A stretch of DNA of 64,000 nt from Mucidula mucida (GCA_015501055.1 JADNYV010000052.1:1-64000), one strand, 5' to 3'. Counted from the stretch's first letter, positions 33,582 to 44,974 are shown. Program-made: numbers and translations. The notes: generated by a model not told the origin, from the letters alone.

Positions 33582-34970
33582 CTAACGACGCGGCGCAAAC
33601 ACCTGCGTCCTCTGACTGCTATAACACAACTCATATCCCGCCTTGACCAAAGCATTGGCACCCGCCCCGCCCAAAAGCGTCGGCTCCCCATTCTCCCCAT
33701 TACGCAGAGTGAGCTGCTGCATCGACCGCGTAACACACCCAAAAAATTCCGGCGCATTAGTCCTTACCCCACTGAGAGTGAGATACCGCAGAGGACAACG
33801 CGAGCGCCCGACGAGGCGCGAAAGCGCTCTCACAGTCGCGCGCTTGAAATCGTTCCGCGTCTCCGGCCAAGTGACGTTCAGCGTATTGAGATGCCGCACG
33901 GTGAGCACTTCCAAGACGGACGGGGCGAGGATCATCTCGGTGTGCGAGCCCATAACATGGAGCTCAAAGGACGTCAGATAACGGTTGATAATCTGGTTTT
34001 GGGTAGAGGAAAAACTCGGATGGACGGGGGTGCCCGAGCGGGGCCGGAGCGTACAAGCAAACGTCGTCAGATAAGGGCAGTTCTGAAGAATCGTAACAAT
34101 CGAGGCCGTGTCCAGGTGGAAGCTCCCATAATTGGAATGGATGAACAGAAAGCGGAGGTTGCGGAGTCCGTCGAGCACTGGGGCCAGGTCACAGTCGCTG
34201 CTGCATTCCATGAAGATGCGGAACTTCTGCAGAGCAGTCGCCGTCTTCAATACATCGAGGGTCTCCTCGAACGCTTCCCCATCCTGGTGGATATAACTCT
34301 TGTCTCGGACTTGGACATTGTCGTTCTCCAACGCAAATGTCTCTAGCGCGTCAAAACGCACATGGTTGCGAGCTCTCCGCAAATCGCGTAGGACGCCGAG
34401 GTTGAAGCCTCTGATCGTGAAAGTGAGGCGCTTCAGTCGAGGCGCGTACTGTAGAACAGGCTGCAGATCCGTGTCTGGGGTACGAAAATCGCGGATACTG
34501 GCTTGCAGAGTGAGATCGATGTATAGAGGTTTCCTGGGCGATGCCTTGCTCAAAAGGGAGGCGAGGCGAAGGCTTTGGCCGGCATTGCAAGGAATAGCGA
34601 TGGCGAGATTGTTATACGAGCAAGAGTCAGACGCGATGCGGTGGAATAGTCGGCAGACAGGCGCAAAATTGTTACGACGCATGAGAAGAACGTCGTAAAG
34701 GTAATAGTGATAAATAGCAGCGATTAACTCCTCTGGAAGCTTTTCGATTCTGGCGAGTTGCTTGGGAGATTGGCGGTCCCGGGATTGGGGAGGACCAGAC
34801 CGCAGAGGACGTCTGGCCAATACAGGACGCTGCTGGAAAGCCTGAATTGGTGGCGCAGAAAGCTGGTAAAGCTGCTCCTGGGTGAAGAGCGGAGCCGGCC
34901 CAAAGATGTCGGCCAGTGTGCCTGGGCTTCCTGGCATGCCGGGGACAAAGCCAGTATAGTTTCCGTACAT
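33582..34970 (-). CDS. F-box/LRR-like protein, single exon
   Basis: An uninterrupted 462-residue frame from the ATG at 34970. The N-terminus is Pro/Gly-rich (MPGSPGTLADIFGPAP, then RPLRSGPPQSRDRQSPKQ). An F-box-like segment IEKLPEELIAAIYHYYL with FAPVCRLFHRIASD follows at about residues 75-115. The remaining 350 residues have LRR-like alternation (APRLKRLTFTIRGFNL, LRNLRFLFIHSNYGSF, CPYLTTFACTL, CPLRYLTLSGVRT). No introns, which is less usual here. Its 3' end converges with the catalase gene about 240 bases away. Probably a ubiquitin-ligase adaptor with unknown target. Confidence 0.65.
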   Translation of the reverse strand: MYGNYTGFVPGMPGSPGTLADIFGPAPLFTQEQLYQLSAPPIQAFQQRPVLARRPLRSGPPQSRDRQSPKQLARIEKLPEELIAAIYHYYLYDVLLMRRNNFAPVCRLFHRIASDSCSYNNLAIAIPCNAGQSLRLASLLSKASPRKPLYIDLTLQASIRDFRTPDTDLQPVLQYAPRLKRLTFTIRGFNLGVLRDLRRARNHVRFDALETFALENDNVQVRDKSYIHQDGEAFEETLDVLKTATALQKFRIFMECSSDCDLAPVLDGLRNLRFLFIHSNYGSFHLDTASIVTILQNCPYLTTFACTLRPRSGTPVHPSFSSTQNQIINRYLTSFELHVMGSHTEMILAPSVLEVLTVRHLNTLNVTWPETRNDFKRATVRALSRLVGRSRCPLRYLTLSGVRTNAPEFFGCVTRSMQQLTLRNGENGEPTLLGGAGANALVKAGYELCYSSQRTQVFAPRR

Positions 34971-35469
34971 GTCGTTGAGGAATAAAGGTGGGAGAAGACT
35001 TGATGATCATCCAGCGAAAAGGTGATTGCGCTTTATACTGTTGTAGTCCGTTCGGCAGTGGCGCATATATTCGGCCGTCGGGCTGGAAAACAATAGTTGG
35101 AGGCCGTTGCTAAGCGAGACTTTGATACGCACTGGGAGCTCTTTAAGCCAGAACAAGCATTCTAGTCAAAATCGGGAACAATGTCTCTATTCTTCAAGGG
35201 CGTTATTGTGACCAGGGCCTTGTTACGCATTTTCACTGCCATGCTATTGTCCTACGAGAAGAATAAGGTAATGAATCCGGTTGTAGAGGGAGGTGGTGGT
35301 CAAGGAAAGAGTTGCACGAATCGGGTAATACTACCACTTCCCTATCTGTTCAAATCTCTCACACATGAAATGAATAATCATGATAGACATGTACACTTGA
35401 GAGAATGCCAAGAAAACATATATACTACGACGTTCGCCTATCAATAAATACAAGGCTTGTGGCTCTGCC
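34971..35469. other. Intergenic
   Basis: A short plus-strand ORF (35181-35447) has a hydrophobic start but is Gly- and Cys-rich with no conserved motif. It overlaps the probable 3' region of the membrane-protein gene at 35470, and I do not call it. Confidence 0.3.
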
Positions 35470-37066
35470 TCAACTCGACCTGTAATCCGAATTGGACCTA
35501 TTCGGCGACATTGACAGAATAGTACCCAAGTTCTCATGCTCTCGGGTCTGTGGGAACATGGGATCATACATCGTAGCAGCAGGAGGAGAATACGGCAGGC
35601 TATACGCATATGCCGACCCCGACGACTCGTGCCTCTTGTAGTCGGGGCGCACCGAGTACACATCGTCTTCATCCTTGCTCGCCGTCAACGAGTACTTGTT
35701 TTCATGAAGAGGAAGCGAGTCATCCTCAATGGGCGCTCCTTCGCTGCGCTCCCGTTCCTCCCTCTCCTGGAGAATCTTCTTCCACGAGTTGCGATGCCAG
35801 TAACAAGGAAGACAACCCCATTCCAGAATGAATGCGGGTAATACGCGAGCGTGCGCCAGAGGTCGTGGCGCCGCCTCATCGTCAGCTTGCACACCTCATA
35901 CAGAGGTTGAAGGGCAACGGTCGCAGCGAGGAGCTAAGCATGCAGGATAAGAAATAACAATCAAGCAAAGAGAACGCGGTAAACTGACCTGGCCAAAACC
36001 AAGCGGATCCCAATTCGGATCGGCTACATAGGCGCTCCATCCTCCTTCATCTTCGTGAATAAGTTGAAGGACCGAGTTCCAATAGCTGGGCATGCTGGGA
36101 ATCCAAGCACCCACGCCGTTCGCCCATGTCAGGTACGCGATGAATACCAATAGAAAGATCATCCACTGATGAGAATAAGTCACAACGATCCTAAGGATAA
36201 GAATCATAGGAATCCGAGAACGCCACCGCGCAAAACGCACCAGTTCGATAACGTCCACGACCTCACAAACGTCCAAGGCACCTGCACAAACCGGAAGAAC
36301 CTCCACTTCTTGACCTTTTTCTGGTGTCGCTTGTGCTCCCGTACAATATCGAATATATGTCGAAGGGTGTACACAATATAGAAGAATGGAAAGACGGGGA
36401 AGAAGAAGAGACTTAATCCAGCGACAGCGTAGTCTTGATGATCCTATAGAACAGCCATCCCACGAGGGTAGCAGACGTGCAGCGCTGTCCCTCGAAAACA
36501 AAGTCCGGCGCGCCATAAATGATGATCTCGAGTATAACCCATTGGATTACCATCAAGCACGTTAAAGTAGTGATCAGCTTGTGAGACTTCCCAAGGCGCA
36601 TATACAGGCTGGAACGCTTGTTCATAAGCCATCGCGCCGTGCTGTACACAAAGTAAATCGAGAGCGGGGAAATTGTCATGCTCAGGCAAAAATGCGCGTC
36701 CGCAATGGACAGCCTACGACGCGCCAAGCTGATAAATGTGGCCAGTAAGACGGTGTACACCTGCATGAAGATAACGTAGACGGATTCCTCGACGTCTTCC
36801 CGCGACCATGTCATGAGTATGGCTGCAAAATACTGTCAGTACTATGCGAGTCGTTGCAAAGAATTTAACGAGCATACCCAAACACACGTTGGCGATGAAG
36901 GCTGCAAGGCGCTTAATATACACTACACCGAGAAACGGAGCAAACACTCACAAGATAGCCGTACAGCGTATCCTTGCACGTCGGGATCGCGATCGCTCTG
37001 CGCGATACAATCCAGATACCCAGTAATCTCGTCGTAGTACGGCTTTTGCGTACTGTTGGAGCTCAT
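35470..37066 (-). CDS. Multi-span membrane protein with Ser-rich cytoplasmic tail; two probable frameshifts
   Basis: The ATG at 37066 gives SSNSTQKPYYDEITGYLDC, and two short introns lead into FIANVCLAILMTWS. At least six hydrophobic segments follow (VIFMQVYTVLLATFISLA, FCLSMTISPLSIYFVYS, ITTLTCLMVIQWVILEII, GLSLFFFPVFPFFYIVY, WMIFLLVFIAYLTWANGVGA). Between spans are FRFVQVPWTFVRSWTLSNW and DPNWDPLGFGQLLAATVALQ. The tail reads HENKYSLTASKDEDDVYSVR and ends SPNRSNSDYRSS. The frame shifts by one base near 36416 (after IIKTT) and near 35835 (after AYYPHSF). Splice junctions otherwise fit. I do not recognise the family; a basidiomycete-restricted transporter or receptor-like protein is possible. 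Confidence 0.6.
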
Positions 37067-37519
37067 GGCAGCAGCGGGAAAGCAAACAAGTTGGTAAGCG
37101 CTGAGCGCCCATAGCCGCGCTCTTTATAAGAAGAATTTGAAGAGTGTCAAGTGTGTACCTATCACAAGCAGGGTTGGCGACAATCAATGATCACGGAAGG
37201 AGAAAGTTGTTGGACTTGTGTTTCAATGGATCATACTAGGAAACATGCTATGAAGAATGGAAAGGTTAGTAGATTTTGAAAAGGCCTGACGGACCTGCTT
37301 TACATGCAAACAGTCGACTTATGCCAAGGGAGAAGGTAGATAGCATCAACAACGACAGCATGATATTCACGCGAAAATCAAGGATGCTGATCTTATCACC
37401 GTCCAAGTCCGAAACGCCGGAGGCTTGCCGGAGAACGATGGATATCAAATTCTAGTCTCTCAACGCCAATCCCAGGCCAATCCAGCACTTCACACTCGAA
37501 TGCAGACATCCCTCTGGCT
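37067..37519. other. Intergenic
   Basis: Divergent region between the membrane-protein gene and family C copy 4. Nothing recognised. Confidence 0.3.
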
Positions 37520-38262
37520 ATGTTCCTCCTAAACAGACTTCCTATAGCACGGCATTCTGTAACACGCTCAGCGCCCAAATTTCGCGGACAAGGAATCCGC
37601 CGTGCCAGTTCAACGCCCACCTCAGTGTTGCGCAGAACGTTCTACAAGAACAACGGCAAGATCAGTAAAGGAGCTGTAGCCGCCGCCGGTAAGAGCTCTC
37701 CGATTGCCCAGTTCTGTCGCTAATCAGGATGTATGAGTATTCGGACTATGGGCGCTAGCAGCCTGCGCAAACATCTACTCATTCAACTGGAACAAAGACG
37801 ACCCGCGCATAATCCTATCCAGCATCGTCGCCAAATCCCTCTTTTACGATTTACGACGCGTTCGCCACGACCGATTTTCACTCATTCGCGTCTACTATGG
37901 CCTACTTCAATCGTGCGTGCTCATCTCGGAATGGGCATGGGAACCACATGTTCCCCCGTCAGCGCGGGCGCTTGGAGATGGAGGACCTCGTCGACTTTGA
38001 GGAAAAGGTCGACGCCAAGTTCGCTGCACTGTTGGGATGCCGGAGGGCCAGGAGAAGAATCTCTATCATACAAAGGTCCGTTTGGCGTGTCAGGACATCA
38101 TAGGTTTCTGCAGGACTTTAACTCGCTGTCCGAGCACGAGATCGAGGTTCTGTGCAATAAACCTGTTCATGAATTAACAAAGGATCAGGGATGGCTATCG
38201 CTGGCATTGGGTTTGGAACGAATATGTTAATTCGTGTAACCTGGTGGGCAGCGCCCGTGTAA
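37520..38262 (+). pseudogene. Family C, copy 4, frameshifted
   Basis: The ATG at 37520 gives FLLNRLPIARHSVTRSAPKF and RTFYKNNGKISKGAVAAAG, clearly the family's Arg-rich N-terminus (copy 2 has RRTFYKADGSRNKAAIAA), then an intron (gtaaga...atcag). Pieces of the domain are spread over three frames: DDPRIILSSIVAKSL; FATTDFHSFASTMAYFNR; CVLISEWAWEPHVPP; RLEMEDLVDFEEKVDAKFAA; MPEGQEKNLYHTKVRLACQD; and GIGFGTNMLIRVTWWAAPV at the end. At least four one-base losses are needed to join them. Orientation is plus, like the triplet at 20-23 kb, although the surrounding duplicated block is inverted. Real decay and assembly error are both possible. Confidence 0.65.
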
Positions 38263-38730
38263 TGAATGCAACTCGCATTTCCTACAAAGATTATCGAACA
38301 CAACAAGATGTTTCATATACAAGAAGCTGTAAATACTTTCGGTACGTTCTACTCCTCAGGTTGCTAAATACTCTGCTAAGCGCCCAACCAGTACTTCTTA
38401 CATCGTGACTTACAACTACAACATTGTTCAAGCAAAACCAATATGTAAAAAATCAACGCCTCAATCCCAACATCAAGCCCGGCGTCAACGGCTTTGAATC
38501 CTTCTCCAAAACAAGTGGCGGGCACGATGCCGACGAAGAGTCGGACCTTGCGCGAAAACTAGGCGAGTACGAGCTCATATGCAGAAGCAGCTCCGCATCT
38601 TCCGTCGGGCTCAACGTCAGAGCCGGCGGCGCCTGGAACAGCTGCGAAACCGGCGCAAAAGAAGTGGATGATGGCGGAGATGGGAGCTGCGCGATACGCG
38701 GGGACTGGAGCGAGGGATCGATGCTACTGT
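38263..38730. other. Downstream region of the bHLH gene
   Basis: A plus-strand ORF (38424-38771) is Ser/Gly-rich and probably lies antisense to the 3' end of the bHLH transcript. No independent support. Confidence 0.3.
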
Positions 38731-39268
38731 TCAGCCAAGTGGAAATGGACGGCAGACGATCTCGTCCCTAGTCCTCTGCTTCTTCCTCTTCGGCTCGTCG
38801 ACGCCCTCCGCTGCTTTCCGCTTACCCTCCTCTTCTAGCTCCTGCACACGCCCGATCAGGTGCTGCATTACGCAACGTGCGCACGAGAATCTCGAGCTTG
38901 AACTCCTTCTCCTTCTCCGCCTTCTTCCCCTGCCCTCCCCTGCCAAATTCCCCATCGTCGACCTCGTCGTCGACTTCGTCATTATTCTCCTCCTCCGCCT
39001 TGGCGCCAAAGTTCTCCGGAACGAGCTGCCGCAGCGTCCCAAGCGCATCATTGATCTTGGTTCTCCGCGCCTTCTCGATGATCGAGTGGTTCAGCTTGCG
39101 CTGGGCCTCGCGTGCCGTGCGCGACGTCGTCCCCGGCTTCCGGCCTCTCTTCGCTTGACCAGGTGTCGGTGGGCTCTCTTCGTAGTCATCCTCGTCATCG
39201 GCATTTGGTTTGGGCAGAATCGCCTTGGCGCGCCGGCCGGGGTTGACGCTCGCTGCATACACAGACAT
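38731..39268 (-). CDS. bHLH transcription factor, one-base frame change near the end
   Basis: The ATG at 39268 gives SVYAASVNPGRRAKAILPKP. An acidic/proline stretch (DDEDDYEESPPTPG) and a basic patch (KRGRKPGTTSRTAREAQRK) lead into the bHLH: basic region and helix 1 LNHSIIEKARRTKINDALGT then LRQLVPENF. An acidic loop insertion with NDEVDDEVDDGEFGRGG follows, and helix 2 is KEFKLEILVRTL. After this the frame shifts by one base near 38870. The other frame continues MQHLIGRVQELEEEGKRKA, the expected end of helix 2, then PKRKKQRTRDE. Without the shift the protein would end RNAAPDRACAGARRGG and lose part of helix 2. It would bind E-box DNA as a dimer in the nucleus. Targets unknown. Confidence 0.75.
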
Positions 39269-40418
39269 GTCGGATGGGTAGGTGTAGAAGGAAGCCAAGG
39301 AGGACCTGGTATTAAGACCCGCCAGAAAGGGGCCAATACGCTCGTGTGAGTATGTATGAACGTGCCGTGCACACGACCTCCTTTCGCTCGCTCTCATTGG
39401 CTGCCCCATCACACGTTCGTCATTTTTTTTATAGACGATCGTTGGTCGGATTGACTTTCTCAGAGTTGATGTCGGCGAATCGTTATCTATACACGAATGA
39501 ATTGATATCAGACGTACATCGAATGCGGCTGCAGGAATACCATTCGTGCGCCACCCTTTTCCAATATTGTACACTTGGCCGTAGCTCGTGCGTGCGTTGT
39601 CTGTTAATGAGGCGGAGCGGATCGCATTGTCGCCCGTAATCTGTACGTGGAGCAGAAAAGAAGAGCTCGTGTGCCGCATGCGATGTCGAACATTGAGCCT
39701 GAGCTTGAATGCTGACTGCGTCCCAAGTCAATCATACTTTACATCTATATCGAACCAATCAAGCCAATTTGAAGTTGTCCTAAATATGTCACATCAATGA
39801 ACATTCGCAATACAGCCACGTACCATCTACACGCTCAAGTTCTTGAACGAATGCCTTCTAAAAACGTTTTTGTAAACTCAGTCTTCTTTGTTAATTCTCG
39901 GAGGATCATTGTCATCGTGACTATTAGTGCTCCACTCGTCAAGATGTTAGCAGCACATACGCTCAACATTGAACGTACCAAACGTTGTTTATCCCGAGGT
40001 CGAAAGTGTTTTGGAATGCAATTGCTATGGATTTCCTGCCCGATTTCTCTGGAACCTGCATCTTACATTCTCTGGACACTAGTTACAACAGTTTGAAACT
40101 CTACTCTTGAGTAAGATCATCGAGCACATAATGTCTGTCGAGAGGGCAGACCTCAAACAAAGTCCGACTGTGCCGGAGCGCAAGATTGGGTAGGTCGCTC
40201 TGAAAATGCTGAGAGCAGCGATCGGATAGGGACTAGGCGAGGCCAACAGCTATAAACTCCTTCACGAACCTCGCCCGCCGGCCGTTGAACGGTGCAGAAA
40301 AGCCTTGCACGGGAATATCGAATCTTATGATTGGACGATGGTTTCCAGTCAAACATGCACGTCGGATCTAGACATGTCATTGTCAGAATGGTCAGACCAC
40401 GTCGCCAATACGCTTACC
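39269..40418. other. Intergenic, no supported gene
   Basis: An upstream in-frame extension of the bHLH gene runs to 39679 but its composition is unlike coding sequence. Nothing else recognised up to the UPF3 stop at 40419. Confidence 0.35.
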
Positions 40419-41881
40419 TTAGCCACCTCTCATATTCTCTCCCGGCACAAAACTGCCCCTGCCGCGCCCTCTGCCCCGTCGTCCTCTCCCACCACCACGT
40501 ACTGGGCCATCAATCACTTTGGGCAAAGCATCCGTTGAGGGTGCCGATTCATCCAACGGTTTCATCGCTACAACGGGAGACCGCTTCAATATACTTGGCA
40601 CCTTCACCGTCCCCGGCCCAGTTGGAGGTGCATCGCTAGAGGTGCGCTGTTTTCTCGGTGATCCAGGCGCCTGCTGCTCCGGTTCCTGTTGACCTTGAGC
40701 GTCTTTCTGATTCTCCTCGCGCTTGCGCCCTCCGACGCCACTAAGAGCGGCTTCAAACTGTCTGGATCCTAATCCCAGGATGGGACGACCGCGGCGAGCT
40801 GGCGAGGCAACACTCGGACCAGCCTGAGGTGACTGAGGAACGCTTGTATTGACTGAAGGTTTCGGGGGCGAAGCTTGCTGTGCCGCCTGTTGTTGTAAGC
40901 GCATAGCACGAGGTGCTTTTGGCGCTTTGGGGGGAGGAGTGGCTTGTGCAGTAGTCGCAGAAACTGGCGGTGTGTTCTTTTTGGGATTCTTGCCCGCCTT
41001 CTTCGGAGTATCCTGTTTCGGGACGGCGAGAGGAGTGGGTACAGCCTTCTGCTTCGGATCTTTCTTGGGTGCTTGTTGGATACTGCGAACCACAATTTCC
41101 TTCTCCTTCTGTCGTTCACGTTCGGCTTTCAGGGCTTCAAGAAGCGGGGTAGTCTTTGGTTGGGGGACGGGTTGAGTAGCGGCCACTGATGACGAGTCAG
41201 AAATGCCTCGGATGATAAGATGAATGGACATACAGAGCTGCTCTAGAGTAACTGGTTCTGTAGGCAGGTTCAACGTCTCGATAAAAGATATATAGTCCTC
41301 GTCTAGTCACGATTAGATAGAACCGACCAGATGAAATCGAGGTACCTTTCTCAATAGTTCCAATCCGCGCGTCAGGCTTCTTCTTTTCGTTCGGCACCTT
41401 TTGGTATGGCGCAAACTCGACCACCGCCATAGATTCGTTACCTGAAGCACGGATCAGCATGTATATAACACGAGAGTAATCGACATACCCGATTTATCTT
41501 TAAAGACGTGTCCGTCAAACGCTTTGGCGAATTGCATAACCATCTCAGCCGTCTTGAAAGCAATGTACGCCCGCGAGGGAATGTTCTCCTTGTTCAATCT
41601 GACCGCCACAATCAGCAACATGCCATTGACCACTCCAGAAACACGTACCTGCGCTTGAACTTGCCTAGATGATAGCTTTTCCAGGTTGTCGTATCTTCCG
41701 TTACCCATTCTTGCACGCTCTGCCAGAATATCTCCTCCGGCAAGTTGGACGGTAATCGTCGCACTACGGTCTTGAGGCGCTCAGAACCAGTCGGAAGTGG
41801 CAGTTTGTTGCGCTCCTTTTCTCTTTCTCGCGCCTTCTTCGACTTCGAAAGGCGGGACGGTGGTGGATTAGCTGTGGACAT
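40419..41881 (-). CDS. UPF3: UPF3/SMG4, nonsense-mediated mRNA decay factor
   Basis: A nonsense-mediated decay factor that bridges UPF2 and messenger ribonucleoproteins. The ATG at 41881 gives STANPPPSRLSKSKKARERE, preferred because the truncated copy at 18273 conserves it. The Smg4/UPF3 RNP-like domain reads TVVRRLPSNLPEEIFWQSV, LNKENIPSRAYIAFKTAEM, FAKAFDGHVFKDK, VVEFAPYQKVPNEKKKPDAR and DEDYISFIETLNLP, spread over four exons with short introns. The rest is Ala/Pro/Lys-rich and disordered (KAERERQKEKEIVVRSIQQ), with RPILGLGSRQFEAALSGV and an RGG-type end (RGGGRGRRGRGRGRGSFVPG). All junctions traced keep frame and the gene looks intact. Its 5' half and promoter are copied at 18.06-18.6 kb. 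Confidence 0.92.
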
Positions 41882-42382
41882 TGTGGTCAATGACAGACCT
41901 ACATCCCCTGCCGGATCGCGGCAGAGAATTTGAAGCGGAGATTCAAATCGCGGTATATAGTCCGTTTTTTTCGTGCAGCAAACCTCCATCCGCTTGCTTT
42001 CGGTCAGTCTCTCTTTCTCTGTCCTTTCCTTCCTTTCTTCGTGATGAACAAAAAATCACATATCAAGCTCAACAGTCATACGGTCTCAGACCTGCTGGTG
42101 ACAGAACTTCTGCAATTCTGATCTTTCCTTTTTTTCCTTTGTGGTCGCCCCAAAATTTTTACTGACTCTATTTTCAGATAAGGTGTTACGCGTCGTGTTC
42201 ATCCCCCATACACCCTGTCGAACTACCTCCCATTCATACCCAACCGCCTCCCATTCACACTGTACTCGTCGCTATCTACATTTGAACGTGATCTTTTCTT
42301 TTTTTTTCTTTTCTTGAGATCTCTTTCATTTCCCCCCCATACTTGTCTTCTAAGAACACGTCGCGAAAAAAATGTGAAGAGT
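41882..42382. promoter_or_regulatory. UPF3 upstream region, conserved in the duplicate
   Basis: T-rich tracts and the motif acgcgtaacacc on the minus strand recur in the plus-strand copy at 18060-18272. The sequence is therefore part of the segmental duplication. It includes the UPF3 promoter and the 3' region of the F-box gene. Confidence 0.5.
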
Positions 42383-43505
42383 TCAAGTCACTTTTGGGTG
42401 GGTGCACGTCGTGTCCACTCCGTATCGTTCCTTTGCCGCATCGATGAAGGCTTGATTCGCTTCGCCGATGACACCGATATGGATCAACTGTTTGCATGAT
42501 GCAAGGAGTTTTAAAATCGTTGCCTATTAACATCCTTAGCACAAGCAATAAAAAGCACTTAAAAACCGACGTTTTGGAATCTGCCGAGCGTGATGTACTT
42601 CAGAACGCAAAGGTTTGGTGTCTTTGTTAAGAGCTCTGGCAATCATATTAGTGGCATCTACTACATTCAAGTGCACTGAACACACTTTTCAAATTATGGC
42701 CATCGAAATAAAAGCCTTGCAGTTCTTCGATTCCCTGACCCACTGCAGTTATGGCCGGAAGCAATCTGAACGACTCCTCGTGCGGGTGGAACCTGTACTC
42801 AAGCGTGATTGAGCGGATGCCCGTGCAACGTCGGAGAAAATTATGGCCATAAGCACCAACGACAAGTTCCCGAACGTGAGGAAACTTGTAGCCTTTGAGT
42901 GCCTCCCTTAGCGGGCGTGGAAGAAGATTGCCAGATGCGAAGGAAACTCCATTTTCGTCACGTTTGTAAGCTTCGCGAGACATGGAATGAGAACGGGTAA
43001 GAGCTCCTGCAGGTGACGATATTCCAGCCTGAGTCGTACGGCTCTACGTCATCGCAGGAAGAAGATGCGCTCATTATAGAGAGACCATAAAGCCTGGTGG
43101 ACCACTCACTTGACTAGCAGATGAACATGTGTCAAGTCAGCGAGTATCTTGCACTGCTTTACTACGTATGTCAACGGTATGAGTACCCCTAGAACAAAAC
43201 AGTTAGCTGAGACACCACCTGAAAAGAAAAATCATACACGGGACAACTCCACGCGTTACATCAAACACGCTCCATGTCTCTTCCAGTGTAATTGCTCGGA
43301 GATGCCTATACGTTCTCGAGAGTGCGTATAGCGTGTTCCATCGGTCTAGTGATCTATTGGTGGTGTTGAATCCGATAACGAGAAATACTAGCTCGGTGGG
43401 AAGGGTGGAGAAGAGGTCTCGACCGCTACTTGCAGGAACGTCAGAGAGATTTGTATCTTTCTCTTCTAATCTCGCCATTTTTCGGGAACCCTCTGACTCT
43501 GCCAT
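42383..43505 (-). CDS. F-box protein, paralogue of the 16.5 kb pseudogene
   Basis: The ATG at 43505 gives AESEGSRKMARLEEKDTNLS, then SDVPASSGRDLFSTLPTELV and FLVIGFNTTNRSLDRWNTLY, SRTYRHLRAITLEETWSVFD: an F-box with the common fungal layout. An intron (gtgtat...tctag) leads to GVLIPLTYVVKQCKILADL, a second (gtgagt...cgtag) to AVRLRLEYRHLQELLPVLI. The frame changes by one base near 42930, where this copy has CGCCCGC and the pseudogene has CGCCGC. It then reads REALKGYKFPHVRELVVGAY, GQGIEELQGFYFDGHNLKSV and, after another intron, IHIGVIGEANQAFIDAAKER, with a TGA at 42383. It lies head-on to nothing and just upstream of UPF3 on the same strand. Probably a ubiquitin-ligase adaptor, possibly also damaged. 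Confidence 0.6.
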
Positions 43506-43882
43506 TTGAGAGGACGAAACCCAGGAGTGATTTCAGATTGAGTCGACGATGTACAAGTTCAAGAAGGGTTAGCGTGACGGTGTGACAGCTTTCAGTAAGG
43601 CATAATGATAGACGAGAAAGCGAACACGTCAATCCGAGTCAACAAATGTGCATATAAACTCTACTGAGGTATAGTTTAACCGTATCAGATACTGCGTGTC
43701 AGTGAGGTGAAACACGTCTGCTTTCACAACACGTTGGTCGAGCTCGCGTTTCTCGGTCGGATAGTAGGCTGAGATTTAAGCAATCAACATGCTAATGGGA
43801 TACGACACAGTCGAATGCATCAGCTTCTTGATTGTCTCCATTCTCAATTCAGACTGCTTGGTTCTGGCAAACCTGTCAAACA

Positions 43883-44974
43883 TCAGAAAAAAGCGAAGGC
43901 ACAAAGCACAGAGAGAACATATACCTGTGGTGCGCTCGTCATGGCGTTTTGTCTTCGATTTGCTACATATCTCTCTGCAAACTCCCAAGTTTCATCCATA
44001 TCCTGCCAATCCCCCCATTCCAAGTCAAACAACGTGTGATCATTCTCGACGACATGTAGGCCCTGGACCTGTCCGCGATAGCTCGTGTCATGACAGACGA
44101 CCACAAATCGATTAGACACCTCAGCGATGGCGTCCAACTGCTCCTCGAAGAGATGGACGTCATCGCGTAAAATCATATCCTCCGGTTCTACAACTATGGT
44201 GATTGTCGCTACTGTGTCTGGCAGTTTTGCAACGATGGGTTCCACAACGTGGGAGAACAACTCCCCGTCGTTGAAGTCATCGCTTATTGCATTACCAGAA
44301 AGGAGAATGTGTGCAAGATTGGGGCAACACACATAGATGTCTTTCCAACGAATGATATCTATGTCCACGGAATGTTCAGAGTCCAGGTTCAGATGTGTCA
44401 GAGATCCGGGCAGGAAAGTAACTTTGCAGTCCTGTTTGCTAATATAGAGATCTGCCGTTAGATTGAGGAGAGACATGCGAGTCGGGTGGAGAGAGCCATC
44501 CTTTCCTGTGAATCGTTCCATCTCCAAGTCACGGCAGTTTTCGATCCAGAGAGCCAGGCGGCCTACGCCACGACAGGCATTTAACACGGCCTTCACGCTG
44601 GCCCAGACTTTGTCCCTCCGGAGGTCAGGATCAGGTGAAGGGATGTCTCCACTGAAACGATCCCCGATGGAAAGCACTTTCACCGCACGAGAGAAGAACG
44701 CGTTATCATTGCGAGAAATGATCGAGTTATGGAACGATGTGAGTTCGGGGCTCCTGAATAGCACCACAGAATAGTGTAATATGGGATCAATCCTAAGTCA
44801 GACCTGTCAGGAAGCGTGAATATCATCAACTACAACTCACCATTGGCGGACAACTTTTGAGACGAGAACGAGATTATACGCAGTTTCAGGATCCTCCCAA
44901 GCTGCAGTTTCGAACAGTAAACGTGCAACATCGAGTGGAAGATCCGAGAAAGATGAAAGCTGCGACGCGTCCAT
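43883..44974 (-). CDS. F-box-like protein, family A copy 2
   Basis: Exon 1 starts at the ATG at 44974 (DASQLSSFSDLPLDVARLLF, then ETAAWEDPETAYNLVLVSKV) and ends at RQW before gtgagt. Exon 2 begins IDPILHYSVVLFRSPELTSF. The remainder parallels copy 1 at 10.8 kb throughout: NDAFFSRAVKVLSIGDRFSG, LHPTRMSLLNLTADLYI, PGSLTHLNLDSEHSVDID, CPNLAHILLSGNAI, DTSYRGQVQGLHVVEND, DLEWGDWQDMDETWEFAE. The 3' end is uncertain: a gtatat donor near 43924 could remove the last residues and end the protein at 43846. No frame damage seen. It forms the outer end of the inverted duplicated block. Confidence 0.65.

Noticed and set aside
33558..34346. 262-codon plus-strand frame
   Set aside because: Antisense to the intact single-exon F-box gene at 33582-34970 and without its own motifs.
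39269..39679. N-terminal extension of the bHLH protein to 39679
   Set aside because: Composition changes abruptly, and MSVYAAS is a better start. The extra part has no motif.
40849..41175. Cys/Phe-rich plus-strand frame opposite UPF3
   Set aside because: The reverse complement of the Ala/Pro/Lys-rich UPF3 tail gives this composition automatically.
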